A stretch of DNA of 64,000 bases, taken from contig CM055099.1 in the NCBI GenBank assembly GCA_029204225.1, positions 60,056,212 through 60,120,211 on the forward strand, written 5' to 3'. This stretch comes from Diphasiastrum complanatum (Eukaryota; Streptophyta; Lycopodiopsida; Lycopodiales; Lycopodiaceae). Positions 1 through 10,379 of this stretch are shown here, one piece after another. The notes beneath the pieces are model-generated. The model did no database searches, was not told the DNA's origin, and saw only the letters and a list, made by a program, of their open reading frames with translations. How positions within the stretch are numbered: the first letter of the stretch is position 1; each line of letters begins with the position of its first letter. A program made the position numbers and the translations under genes.

Positions 1-664
1 AATGTGCCGACATAGTCTAGGTCACCCAAAATGACATTAGGGTCCCTCGCACTAAAATGACTTTCTTGTTGAAAGTTGGCCATTATATCACAATCATATG
101 TACGTTGCTTATTGTCAACTCTCTCAACACGGTAATGGTGTCCATATGCCCACATGGCAGTGTATGATGTATACTAAAACACAAAAAAAAAAAAAAAATG
201 TATGTAATTAGAAATACTATTCATATATTGAGTAGTGCAAAAACAAAACTTTACATAAACAATATTACACTAATCTTCCATCCACATCCGCGAACAGATT
301 CCCATTCTAATTCGGTCACTCTTTCTTTGTTTTTGGATGCTTTTAGCATCGTATCAAAAACCCATTCACGAGAGCATTTTGAAGGTAAAGGCTCCAAAGG
401 TTCGTTGTTCTCCAACGCCCTTCTTCTTCTTCGATTGATATTTCTTTTTCGTTTCAATGTTGTGTTTCTTTCCTTTTTGGCTTCTTCATACCTTGAAATC
501 CACTTTTCCATTTGCCCACAATTATATAATATGAATGTGTCAATTTTCTCTTGTCGGACGTCGCAATGCGATGTCCACGTCAGACGTCGCATTGCGACGT
601 CCATGTTAGATCGGGTTTGCGTGATCGAAAAAATATGTTTCAGAATCCGGCATGTTGTGCCCAT
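1..664 (-). pseudogene. CACTA (En/Spm) TNP2-like transposase gene, two exons, fragment
   Basis: Seen: read leftward, an open frame from about 530 to 269 (basic stretch with KRKRNINRRRRR, then ELEWESVRGCGWK) is followed by a likely 95-base intron. The donor GT is at 268-267; the acceptor AG is at 175-174 behind a long T tract. A second exon from 173 stays open for 57 codons to the window edge and reads MWAYGHHYRVERV then FQQESHFSARDPN and LDYVG. Known: this MWAYG-H-RV ... NP ... L-YVG pattern precedes the DUF4216 region in plant CACTA TNP2-like proteins. Inference: a C-terminal part of a CACTA transposase gene. The region right of 530 overlaps a palindromic repeat and is probably not coding, so the true 5' exon edge is uncertain. 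Confidence 0.6.
557..602. repeat. Perfect 16-bp inverted repeat, probable CACTA subterminal repeat
   Basis: Arms 557-572 (ggacgtcgcaatgcga) and 587-602 (tcgcattgcgacgtcc) are exact reverse complements around a 14-base loop. The words resemble GCGACGT repeats near 7011-7014 on the far side of copia A. Inference: subterminal transposase-binding repeats of the CACTA element. Confidence 0.6.
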
Positions 665-712
665 CGTAATACAACGTTTTTTAAAGTTGTCGAATTCTGA
701 CGACCTTATAGC

Positions 713-1441
713 TGTGAAGATTAAAATATTATCTTCCTATCTTGAGTTTGGGGTCATGTCCATGATAATTTCTACTAGATTTCATGTTGTACATATAAGG
801 AGTGTGAATTGAGCACATATCCTCCTAGTGTAGTTCGAATTTGAGTTAGATAGGTTCAATTGTAATGACATGCAAATGTTTTGATAACATGCAAAGTCTT
901 ACTGTATGCATGCAAGCCACATGCAATCAGTGCATGCAACATGCAAAGTAGTTTATGTGATCTACACATGTCTAGGCAATTTTATGAGTTGACATGCAGT
1001 ATATGCACCATACATGCATGCAGTTACACATGTGGATCTCTGGTAGGTGAATTAGTTCAATTAAGTGGACTTTCCATGCAACTCCACTGTAGGAATTTGA
1101 GTCTCTCTCATGTAGGGAAAGCTGGGCATGTTTTGCCATATTGTGAATATTGAGATTTTGGTGTTTTGGTCTCATTCTCTCTCTACCCAAGTTTTCTATG
1201 TATGATTTTCTCTCTCTACTCGGGAGCAGCTTTTTTTTTTCCCATACTGAACACTTAAAATTATTTCTGACATTCATTTCTCAAGTGAAGGGTTGGATTT
1301 TTTTCATCAAATGTATGTCATTGTGCTCTTGCTTTAGATTTTTCAAGCATACCGTTCTTTGATCAATCTTGTGCAATCACAACACCTCAGTAAGATCTTA
1401 TAGGGTGTGTGGTGAAGTCCACACATGCTAAAAACTTCACA
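713..1441 (+). repeat. 5' LTR of copia A
   Basis: Starts tgtgaagatt and ends aaaacttcaca, directly before the primer site. It pairs over its full length with 6211-6938. The U3 part holds the CATGCA cluster at 869-1080. Pyrimidine-rich tracts (ctctctctac) lie near 1172-1225. Confidence 0.95.
869..1080 (+). promoter_or_regulatory. Cluster of ten RY (CATGCA) motifs in the copia A LTR
   Basis: CATGCA starts at 869, 888, 909, 920, 933, 940, 993, 1013, 1017 and 1075. The same set is kept in the 3' LTR. Known: CATGCA(TG) is the RY/Sph box bound by B3-domain regulators such as ABI3, FUS3 and LEC2. Inference: an upstream control region of the LTR promoter, possibly seed-, spore- or ABA-linked. Function is not shown by sequence alone. 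Confidence 0.5.
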
Positions 1442-2219
1442 TGGTATCAGAGCTTCATGCTTTGAAAAGGTGAGGGTGTATACATCAGATCATCAGTGTT
1501 TTTGCTTGCAGGAACTCGGATTTTAGAGAGGGATTCAAACTTGCTGAGAAACAAGCAATCTGTGGATCATAAGTGGATTAAATCAAGGTTAATCTGATCC
1601 AGCGGAGCTCTGTATGGACAGAGAACTCACACGTGTGAAATCAGCCCTCATTAATGAGTGCTACTTCTCAAGGAATGATCCAAATTTAATGTTTTATAGC
1701 TTGTTGGATAGGTATTGAAGAGTAAAATGTGTTGCTCATGTTTCTAAATCAATTTGATTTGTTTTAAGAAGAGTTTTAGGCAATCAGAGAGTTTGAGAGA
1801 GTACTCAACTCGTGGGATATGCCAAAGTGAGCGCACATCTGTCTTTTTCACCATTTTTCATCAATTTTCACTGTCAATCAAGTAGGATTGGATAGAAGTG
1901 AGTGTTATGAGGTCTTAGACTTTTCATTTCACACATATTACTGTGTTTGAGTTGAAAGTAAGTTCCTAGAGAGTTATTCAGTACATTGAAACTCGTGGGA
2001 GAGATAGACTTCTTGCTTGCACGTGCTTCTTTTTTTGTGACTGAAGCAAGATCCAAATTCAAGATAGATTGATTTTCTGTATTGAGAATTTGTTCTCACA
2101 TCTGTTGCTAGATTTCATAGATTGGATCAACATTTGTGTTAGATCCTAGATTGAGATAGCAAGCAACATCCTTTTAACTCCATTTTTTTAAATCATTACT
2201 AGAATTTCTCACCAAGAAG
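1442..2219 (+). other. Primer-binding site and leader of copia A
   Basis: tggtatcagagc at 1442-1453 matches the 3' end of plant initiator-Met tRNA, the usual copia primer. The following 760 bases have no convincing coding frame and lead to the gag ATG at 2220. Confidence 0.85.
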
Positions 2220-3165
2220 ATGTCTTCATCTGGTTCACATTTCTTAGAGCACAGTGAGAGATTAACATCTTCCAATTATGCAATGTGGAAGATCAGAATG
2301 GAATCATTGTTGATTCTACAGGATGTAATGGATATTGTGAGTGGAGCTGAAGAAGAACCTGCTGCACCTAATGAAGCTGCAACATTCCACAAAAGAATCA
2401 GAATTGCCCTTTATTTTATAAAAATGAATGTAACCAATGAAGTGTTAAGAGAGATCAGTACATGACCCACTGCTAAGGAAGCTTGGGATACTCTAAAAAC
2501 AATCTATAAAATCAAAAATACTTCTAGATTGCTTACACTTAGAAACCAAAAATTTCTAAGTTATTAGAGAGTAGATGAGAGTGCTTCATCATATGTCATG
2601 AGAGTTAAGGATGTTCATCAAGAGTTAGTTGGTATTAGTGATGCTCTTAAGAACACTGAACTTGTTCAAGTAGTCATAAATGGACTTAGAGACGAGTATG
2701 ACAATATTGTGTAGACTTATGCTGTCAGAGAGGATCTTCCATCCTTGGAGACACTGCAAGGTGTTCTCATTGCTGAAGAAAGCAGACAAGAGAACAAGAT
2801 GATGAGAATCAACAGACTTTTAATGGAAGATGGTGGAGATGACAAAGCACTCTTCATCAGAGACAAGTCAAGAGGCAAGGGCAAAGGACAACAACACTTC
2901 AAGAAGGACAAAGCCAAAGAAGGTGGTGAGGATCAGTCCTCACAAGGTGCAACATCCAGTGGCAAGAAGAAGTTGTCAAAGATCAAGTGTTTTTTCTGTG
3001 GAAAGAAAGGACACTATGCATCAAACTGTTTCAAGAAGAAGAACCAATCTAAGCAAGCTAACCTTACTAATGAGGATGAGTGTGAGGGTGTAGAGAGTGA
3101 AAGAGAGGATTCATTAATGATGTCTACTTTTTCATCTTTTCCTTTTAGAATGAAGAAGTCTGGTG
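2220..3165 (+). pseudogene. gag of copia A
   Basis: The capsid-like gag begins MSSSGSHFLEHSERLTSSNY, with the usual W-I-ME-L pattern of plant copia gag (DUF4219/UBN2 type). It ends with a CCHC knuckle, CFFCGKKGHYASNC, at 2988-3029, after a lysine-rich stretch. The start is the first ATG after the leader and fits the family. Broken fossil. Confidence 0.85.
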
Positions 3166-4480
3166 GATAGATAGTGGGGCTAGTTCCCACATGTCTAGTT
3201 TTAAGAACTCTTTCACTAATCTCATGCCATATTTAGGTGCAAAAAGGTCAATCTATACTGCTAATGATGTAGAGTGTAGGATTGAAGGAATATGTAGTAT
3301 TCCATTACATGCATCATCATCAAAATATTTTTGCTTATATGATGTACTGTATTTACCTAAATTGACTAAGAATCTCATTAGTGTAGGACAGTTGTTTGAT
3401 AGTGGATTGGATGTCAAGTTTCAAGTCGACAAGTGTATAATCTCAAGAGAAAATGAAGTTGTTGCTAGAGGATCTAGAATTGTAAGTTGTATAGCTCTAA
3501 ATTGTAGGGAGAGTGCTAACATTTCAGATATTGCTTATGAGACAAAGGTTCTACAGGAGGATTTGTGACATGAGAGATTGGGTCATCCCAATTTCAAAGC
3601 CATGCAATCTATGGTCAAAGAAGGAAAAGTTGTTGGTCTACCAAAGACACTATCAAAGGAGCTTCTACCTTGTGAAGCTTGTGTGTTGGCAGAGTCACAC
3701 AGAAGGCCTTTTCCTAGATCAAGTCTCAAGACAAAGCAACCATTAGAACTTGTACACTGAGATGTCCATTTCTCATCAACTAAGAGCGAAGGAGGAGCCA
3801 ACTGCTTTGTCTCTTTTGTAGATGATTATACAAGACACTCTTGGATCTATATGTTGTCTTCAAAAGCCATGGTTTATGATGTTTTTCTTACTTTTAAAGC
3901 TTATGTAGAGAAGCAGTTTCCTTTCAAGATAAAAGCTTTAAGAAGTGATAGTGGAGGGGAATACACTTCCAATAAGTTTAAAGACTTTTGTGAGAGAGAG
4001 GGTATTCAAAGAGAGTTTTCTTGCTCATATACTCCTTAGCAAAATGGAGTTGCTGAGAGAAAAAATAGAACTTTGTGTGAATGTGCAAAAACCATTAGGC
4101 TAGAAGCTTCTCTGCCTAAAGAATTTTGGGGAGAGGCAGTTGCATGTGCAAACTATCTTTGTAATAGGCTTCCAAATCTTGCAATAGGAGGAAAGACACC
4201 ATTTGAGATGTTGTATGAGAAAAAGCCTAAGGTAGATCATCTTAGGATTTTTGGCTGTGTATGCTTTGTGCATGTACCTATAGAAACTAGGAAGAAGGAA
4301 GATCCCAATGCAGTGAAAGGAATTTTTGTAGGTTATGCATCTACTAAAAAAGCATGTAGGATCTATTTGCCCTCTACTGACAAAATGTTGTTAGTAGAGA
4401 TGTGGTCTTCCATGAAGATCAGAAATTTAACTTGGATGATGTTCAGATCAAAGAGACTCATGCAAGATTAATCATCAACC
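3150..4480 (+). pseudogene. Protease and integrase region of copia A
   Basis: The protease motif WWIDSGASSHM (about 3160-3192) follows the gag knuckle. A GAG-pre-integrase segment lies at about 3575-3760. The integrase core shows FVSFVDDYTRHSWIY and then LRSDSGGEYTSNKF, carrying two of the expected acidic residues, and ends with FGCVCFVHVP. The order is that of copia. Broken fossil. Confidence 0.88.
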
Positions 4481-6210
4481 TTGATGCTATTCAAGAAGAG
4501 GTGAGGCCGAGGCTTGAGGAGGAGCAGATTCAAGCTATCACACCAAGAAGATCTACACGAGCAAGATCTGAGCCAAGGAAAATCACATATGATGAAGAAA
4601 GAAGGCAAGTGGAAGGTGAAACTTCCTATCATGCATTTTTTATATCAGATGAAGAGACTAAGGATGTCCAAGAAGCTTTTCAATCCAAGAAGTGGGTTGA
4701 AGCAATGACCCAAGAATTTGAAGCCTTGATGTCAAATAACACACGGGAGCTTGTGGAGCCACCAAACAACATGCATGTGATCGGATGTAAGTGGGTATCC
4801 AGAATCAAGTATAATCATGATGGATCTATCAATAAGTATAAAGCAAGACTTTGTGCTAAAGGCTACTCTCAGATTAAAGGTCTTGATTATGAAGATACCT
4901 TTGCACCAATTGCAAAGATGGTAACAATTCGAATACTCATCTCTCTTGCATGTTTTCACAAATGGAGTATGTTCTAGTTTGATGTTTCTAATGCATTTGT
5001 CAATGGTTACCTTGAGGAGGAAATTTATATGGAGCAACCTCCAGGTTTTGTGAAGGAAGGTGATGAATCAAAAGTTTGTCTTTTGTTCAAAAGTCTGTAT
5101 GGACTGAAACAGGCACCAAGGTCTTGGTATGCAAGGCTCAATTCTTATCTCATATCACTCAGATTTTGTCTAAGTGAATATGACCCTTCTCTGTATTATA
5201 AGTTTGTAGATAAATTTGTAATTATTCTTCTCATCTATGTAGATGATATCATTCTTTGTGGAAACAATGAGAAGTTAGTTGAAGAAACTGAGCATGCACT
5301 TGGTACTGAGTTTAAAATGTAGGACTTAGGAGTTCTTCACTATATTCTAGGCCTTGAAATAGATTTTTGGAAAGGTCATACATTTATAAGCCAAAGTAGA
5401 TATGCACTTTCCATGCTTAGAAAATTTCATATGGAGAACTGTAAAGGCATAGATACACCTATGGAGCACACTGTAAAAGTTCCTATTAAAGATAATAAAA
5501 AATTCTTTGAGGACATCACTCTTTATAGGAGTCTTATTGGCTCACTTATTTGGTTAACAGTGACTAGGCCTGATCTAAGCTTTTGTGTTCATAAGCTAAG
5601 TCAACACATGCAGGATCCAAAGTTATATAATTGGAAGTTGGCTAAAAGAGTCTTGAGGTATATATCTTCTACCTTGGATTATGGACTATATTATGAAGGA
5701 GAAGATCTGACTTTAATTGCTTTTTCAAATTCAGATTTTGCAGGAGACATGTTGGATACGGAATCCACAAGTGCTTACACTATATTTTTTGGAGGAAATT
5801 TGGTTTCTTGGCTATCAAAGAAGTAGGCAACTATTTTCTTATTATCTTGTGAAACTGAACACAAATCTTTTACAACCACAACAAAAGAGGTTTTATGGAT
5901 CAAAAGGCTACTTTTGAAGCTTAAGTGTTATGCAGATGAAGATCTCTCACAAGAATGATAACATTTCTGCTCAGGCTCTTGCAAATAACCCAGTCTTTCA
6001 TGCAAGGAGCAAGCATATTGAAGTGGCTCATCATTTTGTAAGAGAAAAAGTCATTGGATGAGAGATCTCATTGGATCATGTTTCATCTTCAGATTGTGTT
6101 GCAGATCTTCTCACCAAGCCTCTACTCAAGAATGTCTTTATGAAGATGAGGTCGAACCTTGGCCTAATTTCAAAATCTATGTTGATAGGAACATAAATTT
6201 TAAGGAAGAG
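4480..6210 (+). pseudogene. Reverse transcriptase, RNase H and purine tract of copia A
   Basis: RT motifs CKWVSRIKYNHDGS and YKARLCAKGYSQ, the loop LYGLKQAPRSWY and the catalytic LIYVDDIILCG (about 5230-5265) are clear. RNase H follows, with SLIWLTVTRPDLSF and then [14 protein letters not shown] near 6000-6045. The purine tract ends at 6210. Broken fossil. Confidence 0.88.
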
Positions 6211-6938
6211 TGTGAAGATTATTAAAACATTATCTTCCTATCTCGAGTTTGGGGTCATGTTCATGATAATTTCCACTAGATTTCATGTTGTACATATAAG
6301 GAGTGTGAATTGAGCACATATTCTTCCAGTGTAACTTGGATTTAAGTTAAATAGGTTCAATTGTAATGACATGCAGATGTTTTGATGGCATGCAAAGTCT
6401 TACTGTATGCATGCAAGCCACATGCAATCAGTGCATGCAACATGCAAAGTAGTTTCTGTGATCTACACATGTCTAGGCAATTTCATGAGTTGACATGCAG
6501 TACATGCACCATACATGCATGCAGTTACACATGTGGATCTGTGGTAGGTGAATTAGTTCAATCAAGTGGACTTTCCATGCAACTCCACCGTAGGAATTTG
6601 AGTCTTTATCATGTAGGGAAAGCTGGGCATGTTTTGCCATACTGTGAATATTGAGATTTTGGTGTTTTGGACTCATTCTCTCTCTACTCGAGTTTTCTAT
6701 GTATGATTTTCTCTCTCTACCCGAGAGCAGCCTTTTTCCCATTCTAAACACTTGGAAATATTTCTGACATTCATTTCTCATAGTGAAGAGCTAGATTTTT
6801 TCATCAAATGTATGCCATTGTGCTCTTGCCTTAGATTTTTCAAGCATAATGTTCTTTGATCAATCTTGTGCAATCACAACACCTCAGTAAGATCTTGTAG
6901 GGTGTGTGGTGAAGTTCACACATGCTAAAAACTTCACA
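6211..6938 (+). repeat. 3' LTR of copia A
   Basis: Pairs with 713-1441, with about 44 differences by eye, mostly transitions. The ten CATGCA motifs are conserved. Confidence 0.95.
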
Positions 6939-7038
6939 ATAACGACGTGTTTTTTTGATGTCCGCGACGAATTTTAAAAAAATAAGCTCGCGATTCACAT
7001 CACAAAACACGTCGCAAATCGCGGTGGGTGTTGTTGTG
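6939..7038 (-). repeat. Terminal and subterminal piece of the CACTA element
   Basis: An imperfect inverted repeat pairs 6943-6969 (cgacgtg, T run, gatgt) with 6987-7014 (acatcacaaaacacgtcg). Read leftward the outer edge is CACAACAACACC. It is the continuation of the 1-712 flank across copia A. Confidence 0.5.
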
Positions 7039-7040
7039 TC

Positions 7041-7370
7041 ATGCAGACCTTTGGAATGCTATCTCACTGTTCAATGCTCTCCCCACGGTCCTTTGCGGTG
7101 AATATGTATCTTCACCCTTATGATGACCCAAATTGTATATCCTTTATGAAAATATAGGCTTGGGACTGTATGGTGGATGATTTTAATTGCTCTGACATCC
7201 TTTCCTTCTTTAACTCCCCCCGTTTTCATACATGGAACAATGGACATGCCCTTCCCTTCTACACCTATGCTAGACTCGATAGATTCTACCTTTCTAAGAA
7301 AGGAGACTAGGCTAGTCTTGTCTCTTGTAGCACCATCCCTTATTTTTCACTCTTAGACCATTTCCCTATT
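7041..7370 (+). pseudogene. LINE (L1-like) endonuclease domain, 3' part
   Basis: Seen: around 7067-7100 one frame gives LPTVLCGEY, matching the L-P-VLCGDFN block of LINE apurinic endonucleases. From about 7152 another frame gives WDCMVDDFNCSDI, then TWNNGHALPFYTYARLDRFYLS (about 7230-7298) and LLDHFPIC (to about 7372). Known: TW-N ... RLDRF-(L/I)S ... SDH-PI is the C-terminal signature of plant L1 endonucleases. At least one frame change separates the parts, and an in-frame stop lies at 7308-7310. The upstream endonuclease and the reverse transcriptase are absent. The LTR of B1 starts at 7371, so B1 inserted here. Confidence 0.75.
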
Positions 7371-7976
7371 TGTGAAGGATTTCAGATCATTCAAGATCCA
7401 AATCCATGTCCCTGATCTTTGGTTAAGAAAGGAGCAAATCAACAATCCTGCCAATGTAGAAAAATCAGACTGACCAAACATGAACCAAAACATAAAATAT
7501 AGTTGTTGTTCGTACAATTACGGTACCCTACTGTATTGCACACATGTGGAACCAAAAATAACAATAAATGATCATTCTACACATAGAATTGCAAGATAAC
7601 ATCATGAGAGTGCACCAATGAGTAGTAGAAGCCAAAGAGAACCATGTATAATGATGAAATGAGAGAGAGAAGAGAGAAGATCCCTTTCTCCATGAGTTAC
7701 AACAATATATAACAAGTCCAAACCCTACTTTTCCACTTGGCTTTCCCTCCAATATGAAAAACCCTGCTATTTTGGAACTAGATTCAATGTATCCAAAACC
7801 CCAACTTTGAATCTCTCTCAAACTCGATTACCAACTTTTTTACACTTTCAAAAAGTGTTTATTGAATGTATTTTAAACTAATATAACTTTAAAAATTTTA
7901 TCTCTAAGTCTAAACTGAGTTTTGGCCTCAATTGACAATTACCAACATATGACTGAACTTGTTGAAATCTCTCACA
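7371..7976 (-). repeat. 3' LTR of B1
   Basis: 606 bases from tgtgaagg at the left to ctcaca at the right, beside the tract ctccctcttcaac (7977-7989), the reverse complement of gttgaagagggag. Related LTR copies start at 14812, 20673, 49396 and 58147 and near 37400. It has a short GA-rich tract near 7658-7680. Confidence 0.9.
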
Positions 7977-7989
7977 CTCCCTCTTCAAC

Positions 7990-8448
7990 TAGTTTTGGCA
8001 TAGTTTTAACCATACTACTTCGATCCAACTTTAGAATTATCTCCATCCTAATCTCCTTTTTAAGGTCTTAAAGTATCTTTCATGATTGATATAGAGAATA
8101 GTGTCCAAATTGGATGCTTCACTATTTCTTACATCAATTTCACACATCAAGATATAACTAGAGCATGAAGAACCAAATAGAATGTGAATGAAATGATTCC
8201 TCCATGCTTCAAACTTTGAACTCTTTGAAAAATTAGAGCAACCAAACAATAAATGTGAGTGATGACCATTTGCTTGCTTGTCTCCTCCAACTTTGTCCTT
8301 TCTTGATATGTCTCCACCATAAAACTCTATGAATGAGCCTCCATCTCCATCTTGCCACAAGAAACCATCAAACGTTTGAAATCCATGAGTAAGTGAGTAC
8401 ATCAATGATGCTAATTTAGCACCACATGACTCCATATAACTAAGTGGT
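7990..8448 (-). other. Conserved non-pol tail of B1 before its 3' LTR
   Basis: Read leftward, an open stretch includes MESCGAKLASLMYSLTHGF and later EIDVRNSEASNLDTILYI. The same two words recur in element M, at about 60390-60475 and 58320-58270, always between protease-proximal sequence and the 3' LTR. There is no resemblance to known pol domains. It may be coding or a conserved RNA region; I cannot tell. Confidence 0.6.
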
Positions 8449-9213
8449 TGATGAAACAAAGTGTCTTGAGCCACAAAGAGCTTCAAGGACCGAAGACCCG
8501 AAGACGACGATGAAATGTTCGTTCACTGAAGGCCACTTGAATGCAAAGGAAAAAATGTTCGTGGACCCAAGGCAACCTGATGGCAAGGCCAAAGAGGGAG
8601 AAGAAGACACGAAGACCCACGAGGCGGCGGATCTCCATGCGTCAAAATACAAAGGAGATCGTGAAACCAGAGACTAATAGGATGCCATTGGAACGTGCCT
8701 AATCAACCGTTCTTGTAATCTCTTGATCAACTAATCTTGTCCTCCTCTCTCTATATACATGGAATCTTAATTATTAATTATGTAGAAGCAATAGACTAGC
8801 AGTATGCCAATGTAGCTGCGCACTATGTAGCCAGCCAATGTTCAAGAAGTTCGCTAGTAAGCGCGACAATTTTTTATTCAGGAAAGACAGACATTCTTGC
8901 CGACGCGTTGTGTGGTTTGTCACAAGCACTTAAGAAATTCTCTAATAATACAGTAGATGTTTACGTAGATGAGTTTCTTGTCTTGAACATGATTGAATGA
9001 TTTATTGTCTTGTAGTTGTACATTTGCAGTCAGTTGGTTCAATCTTATTTCACACACTGGTTTTACCTTGTTGAATGCATAAGTAAATTATACGTAGGTT
9101 AGTAGTGTATGTCCTCACCTTGGAGGATTTTAGATCCTATCATAGAGGGTAGTAAATCCAAGGACATAATCGAATTCCATTTGGATTTGTTTCTGTGAGA
9201 ACTCTTCTCGTCA
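8449..9213 (+). repeat. 5' LTR of element C
   Basis: Starts tgatgaaacaaagtg and ends cttctcgtca, one base before the tgatatcagagc primer site (9215-9226). A TATA-like ctctctatatacatgg lies near 8747-8762. The last 165 bases recur at 13001-13164. Confidence 0.8.
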
Positions 9214-9300
9214 GTGATATCAGAGCATTGTGCTCATCTCTGAGAGCCCTAACATAGCTTAAGAGCTATCAGATTCAAGAGACAAGCATTCAAAACAACA

Positions 9301-10230
9301 AACCAGATGGCACAGCTGAAGAGAACACAATCTACAACAATGACATTGATCAGTAGTATACAGTTGAAGATCTGCACAATCCACGACTCAGCCGGGTTAA
9401 ATTTCCTAGCATGGAAGATAAAGACCTCTCTCATATTGAAGGGAGAAGGGCTATGGCCCTGGGTAGACGACACCGAAAGATGCCTACAACCACCGACAAA
9501 GAGCTACGAGAATGGAGAGAGAAGAACTACAAGGTAGTAGCTATGTTGTCATCATCCATCGAAGATAGCATGGCGCTTGACCTCACAACACTCTCTAATG
9601 CAAGAGAGATGTGGGATACACTTCTTACCAAATTTCGGATGAAATCACGCAACCTAATTATGTTTTTTGAAGATCAACTGACAAATCTGCGATGGGATGG
9701 CAGAGACCTAACCTCCTTTATCAGAAAGATGAAGGATCTGTTCCTTTCATTACACAATATGAGAACAGAGAATGCAAAATCAGCAGAGAAACAACTCATC
9801 TACCTGTTACGTGCTTTACCAAGATTTTTTCAGACAACCCAAACGTTGCTAGCGAAGGATCCAACAATGACATTTGAAAAGGTAGTGATCAAGATTCGAG
9901 AATAAGTCGAAGCTCGTAAGCCCCTTGATCACAAGGACATTTCTGATCAAGCTATCTACAACAACAAAGAAAAGCCATAGAAGCAGTTCAAGCCTAAGAG
10001 GAAGTCAGCAGACCGAAGACAGGATCGAGATCAGCAATCAGAGGGAGACAGCAAAGGCAGTTGGAAGAACAAAGAAAAGTCTAAATAATAGAATGGCGAC
10101 AAGAAAACATGTGTAAGATGCAGACGCGAAGGACATACTGTCGATTCATGCTAGTTCAATCTGAAAATTGAGTGTATCCATTGCCACAAGAAGGGTCATG
10201 CAGCCATGGATTGCTACCAGAACCCGAGGA
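9301..10230 (+). pseudogene. gag of element C
   Basis: gag shows AWKIKTSLILKGEGLWPWVDD and then DKELREWREKNYK, closely matching E's gag at 20880-21365. Two CCHC knuckles near 10110-10215 (CIHCHKKGHAAMDC is the second) end it. Broken fossil. Confidence 0.85.
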
Positions 10231-10379
10231 ACAAGCAACCTCAAGGGAAACGAGAGAACAATAATAGTTCATCCTACGTCGAAGAGCCAGAAAGCTCGAA
10301 GATGAGCAAAGAAAGGTCGAACAACGGAAATTCGATGGCCTATCTATGTTCAGACGTGTGTGCAACATCAACATCTAAC

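Larger units (their letters stand above)
713..6938 (+). mobile_element. Ty1/copia LTR retrotransposon A
   Basis: A full-length fossil copia element. LTRs of 729 and 728 bases lie at 713-1441 and 6211-6938. Five-base flanks ATAGC (708-712) and ATAAC (6939-6943) match at four of five positions and are the likely target duplication. The initiator-Met primer site starts at 1442 and a purine tract ends at 6210. Parts occur in copia order: gag, protease, integrase, reverse transcriptase, RNase H. The element is broken, with roughly ten or more breaks. The LTRs differ by about 6% by eye, so the insertion is old but not ancient. It sits inside a CACTA transposon. Confidence 0.93.
1..7038 (-). mobile_element. 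CACTA DNA transposon, 5' part, interrupted by copia A
   Basis: Two pieces flank copia A: 1-712 with the transposase exons, and 6939-7038, which looks like the outer end of the same element. Read leftward from 7038 the end is CACAACAACACC then CGCGATTTGCGACGTG, close to the usual CACTACAA start followed by GCGACG subterminal repeats. Both flanks are rich in GACGTCGC-type words. Inference: the element enters at 7038, runs leftward past the window edge and was split when copia A inserted. The third terminal base pair differs from canonical CACTA, and the other terminus lies outside the window. Confidence 0.5.

Noticed and set aside
198-812. 204-codon plus-strand open frame at the left edge
   Set aside because: It runs antisense to the TNP2-like exon, crosses into the LTR and has no domain.
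972-1277. Open frames inside the copia A LTR on both strands, repeated in the 3' LTR
   Set aside because: Both copies sit in LTR sequence; the frames are by-products of the repeat.
7655-7690. Microsatellite in B1's LTR
   Set aside because: Only a short impure GA-rich tract; noted as the precursor of K's expansion.
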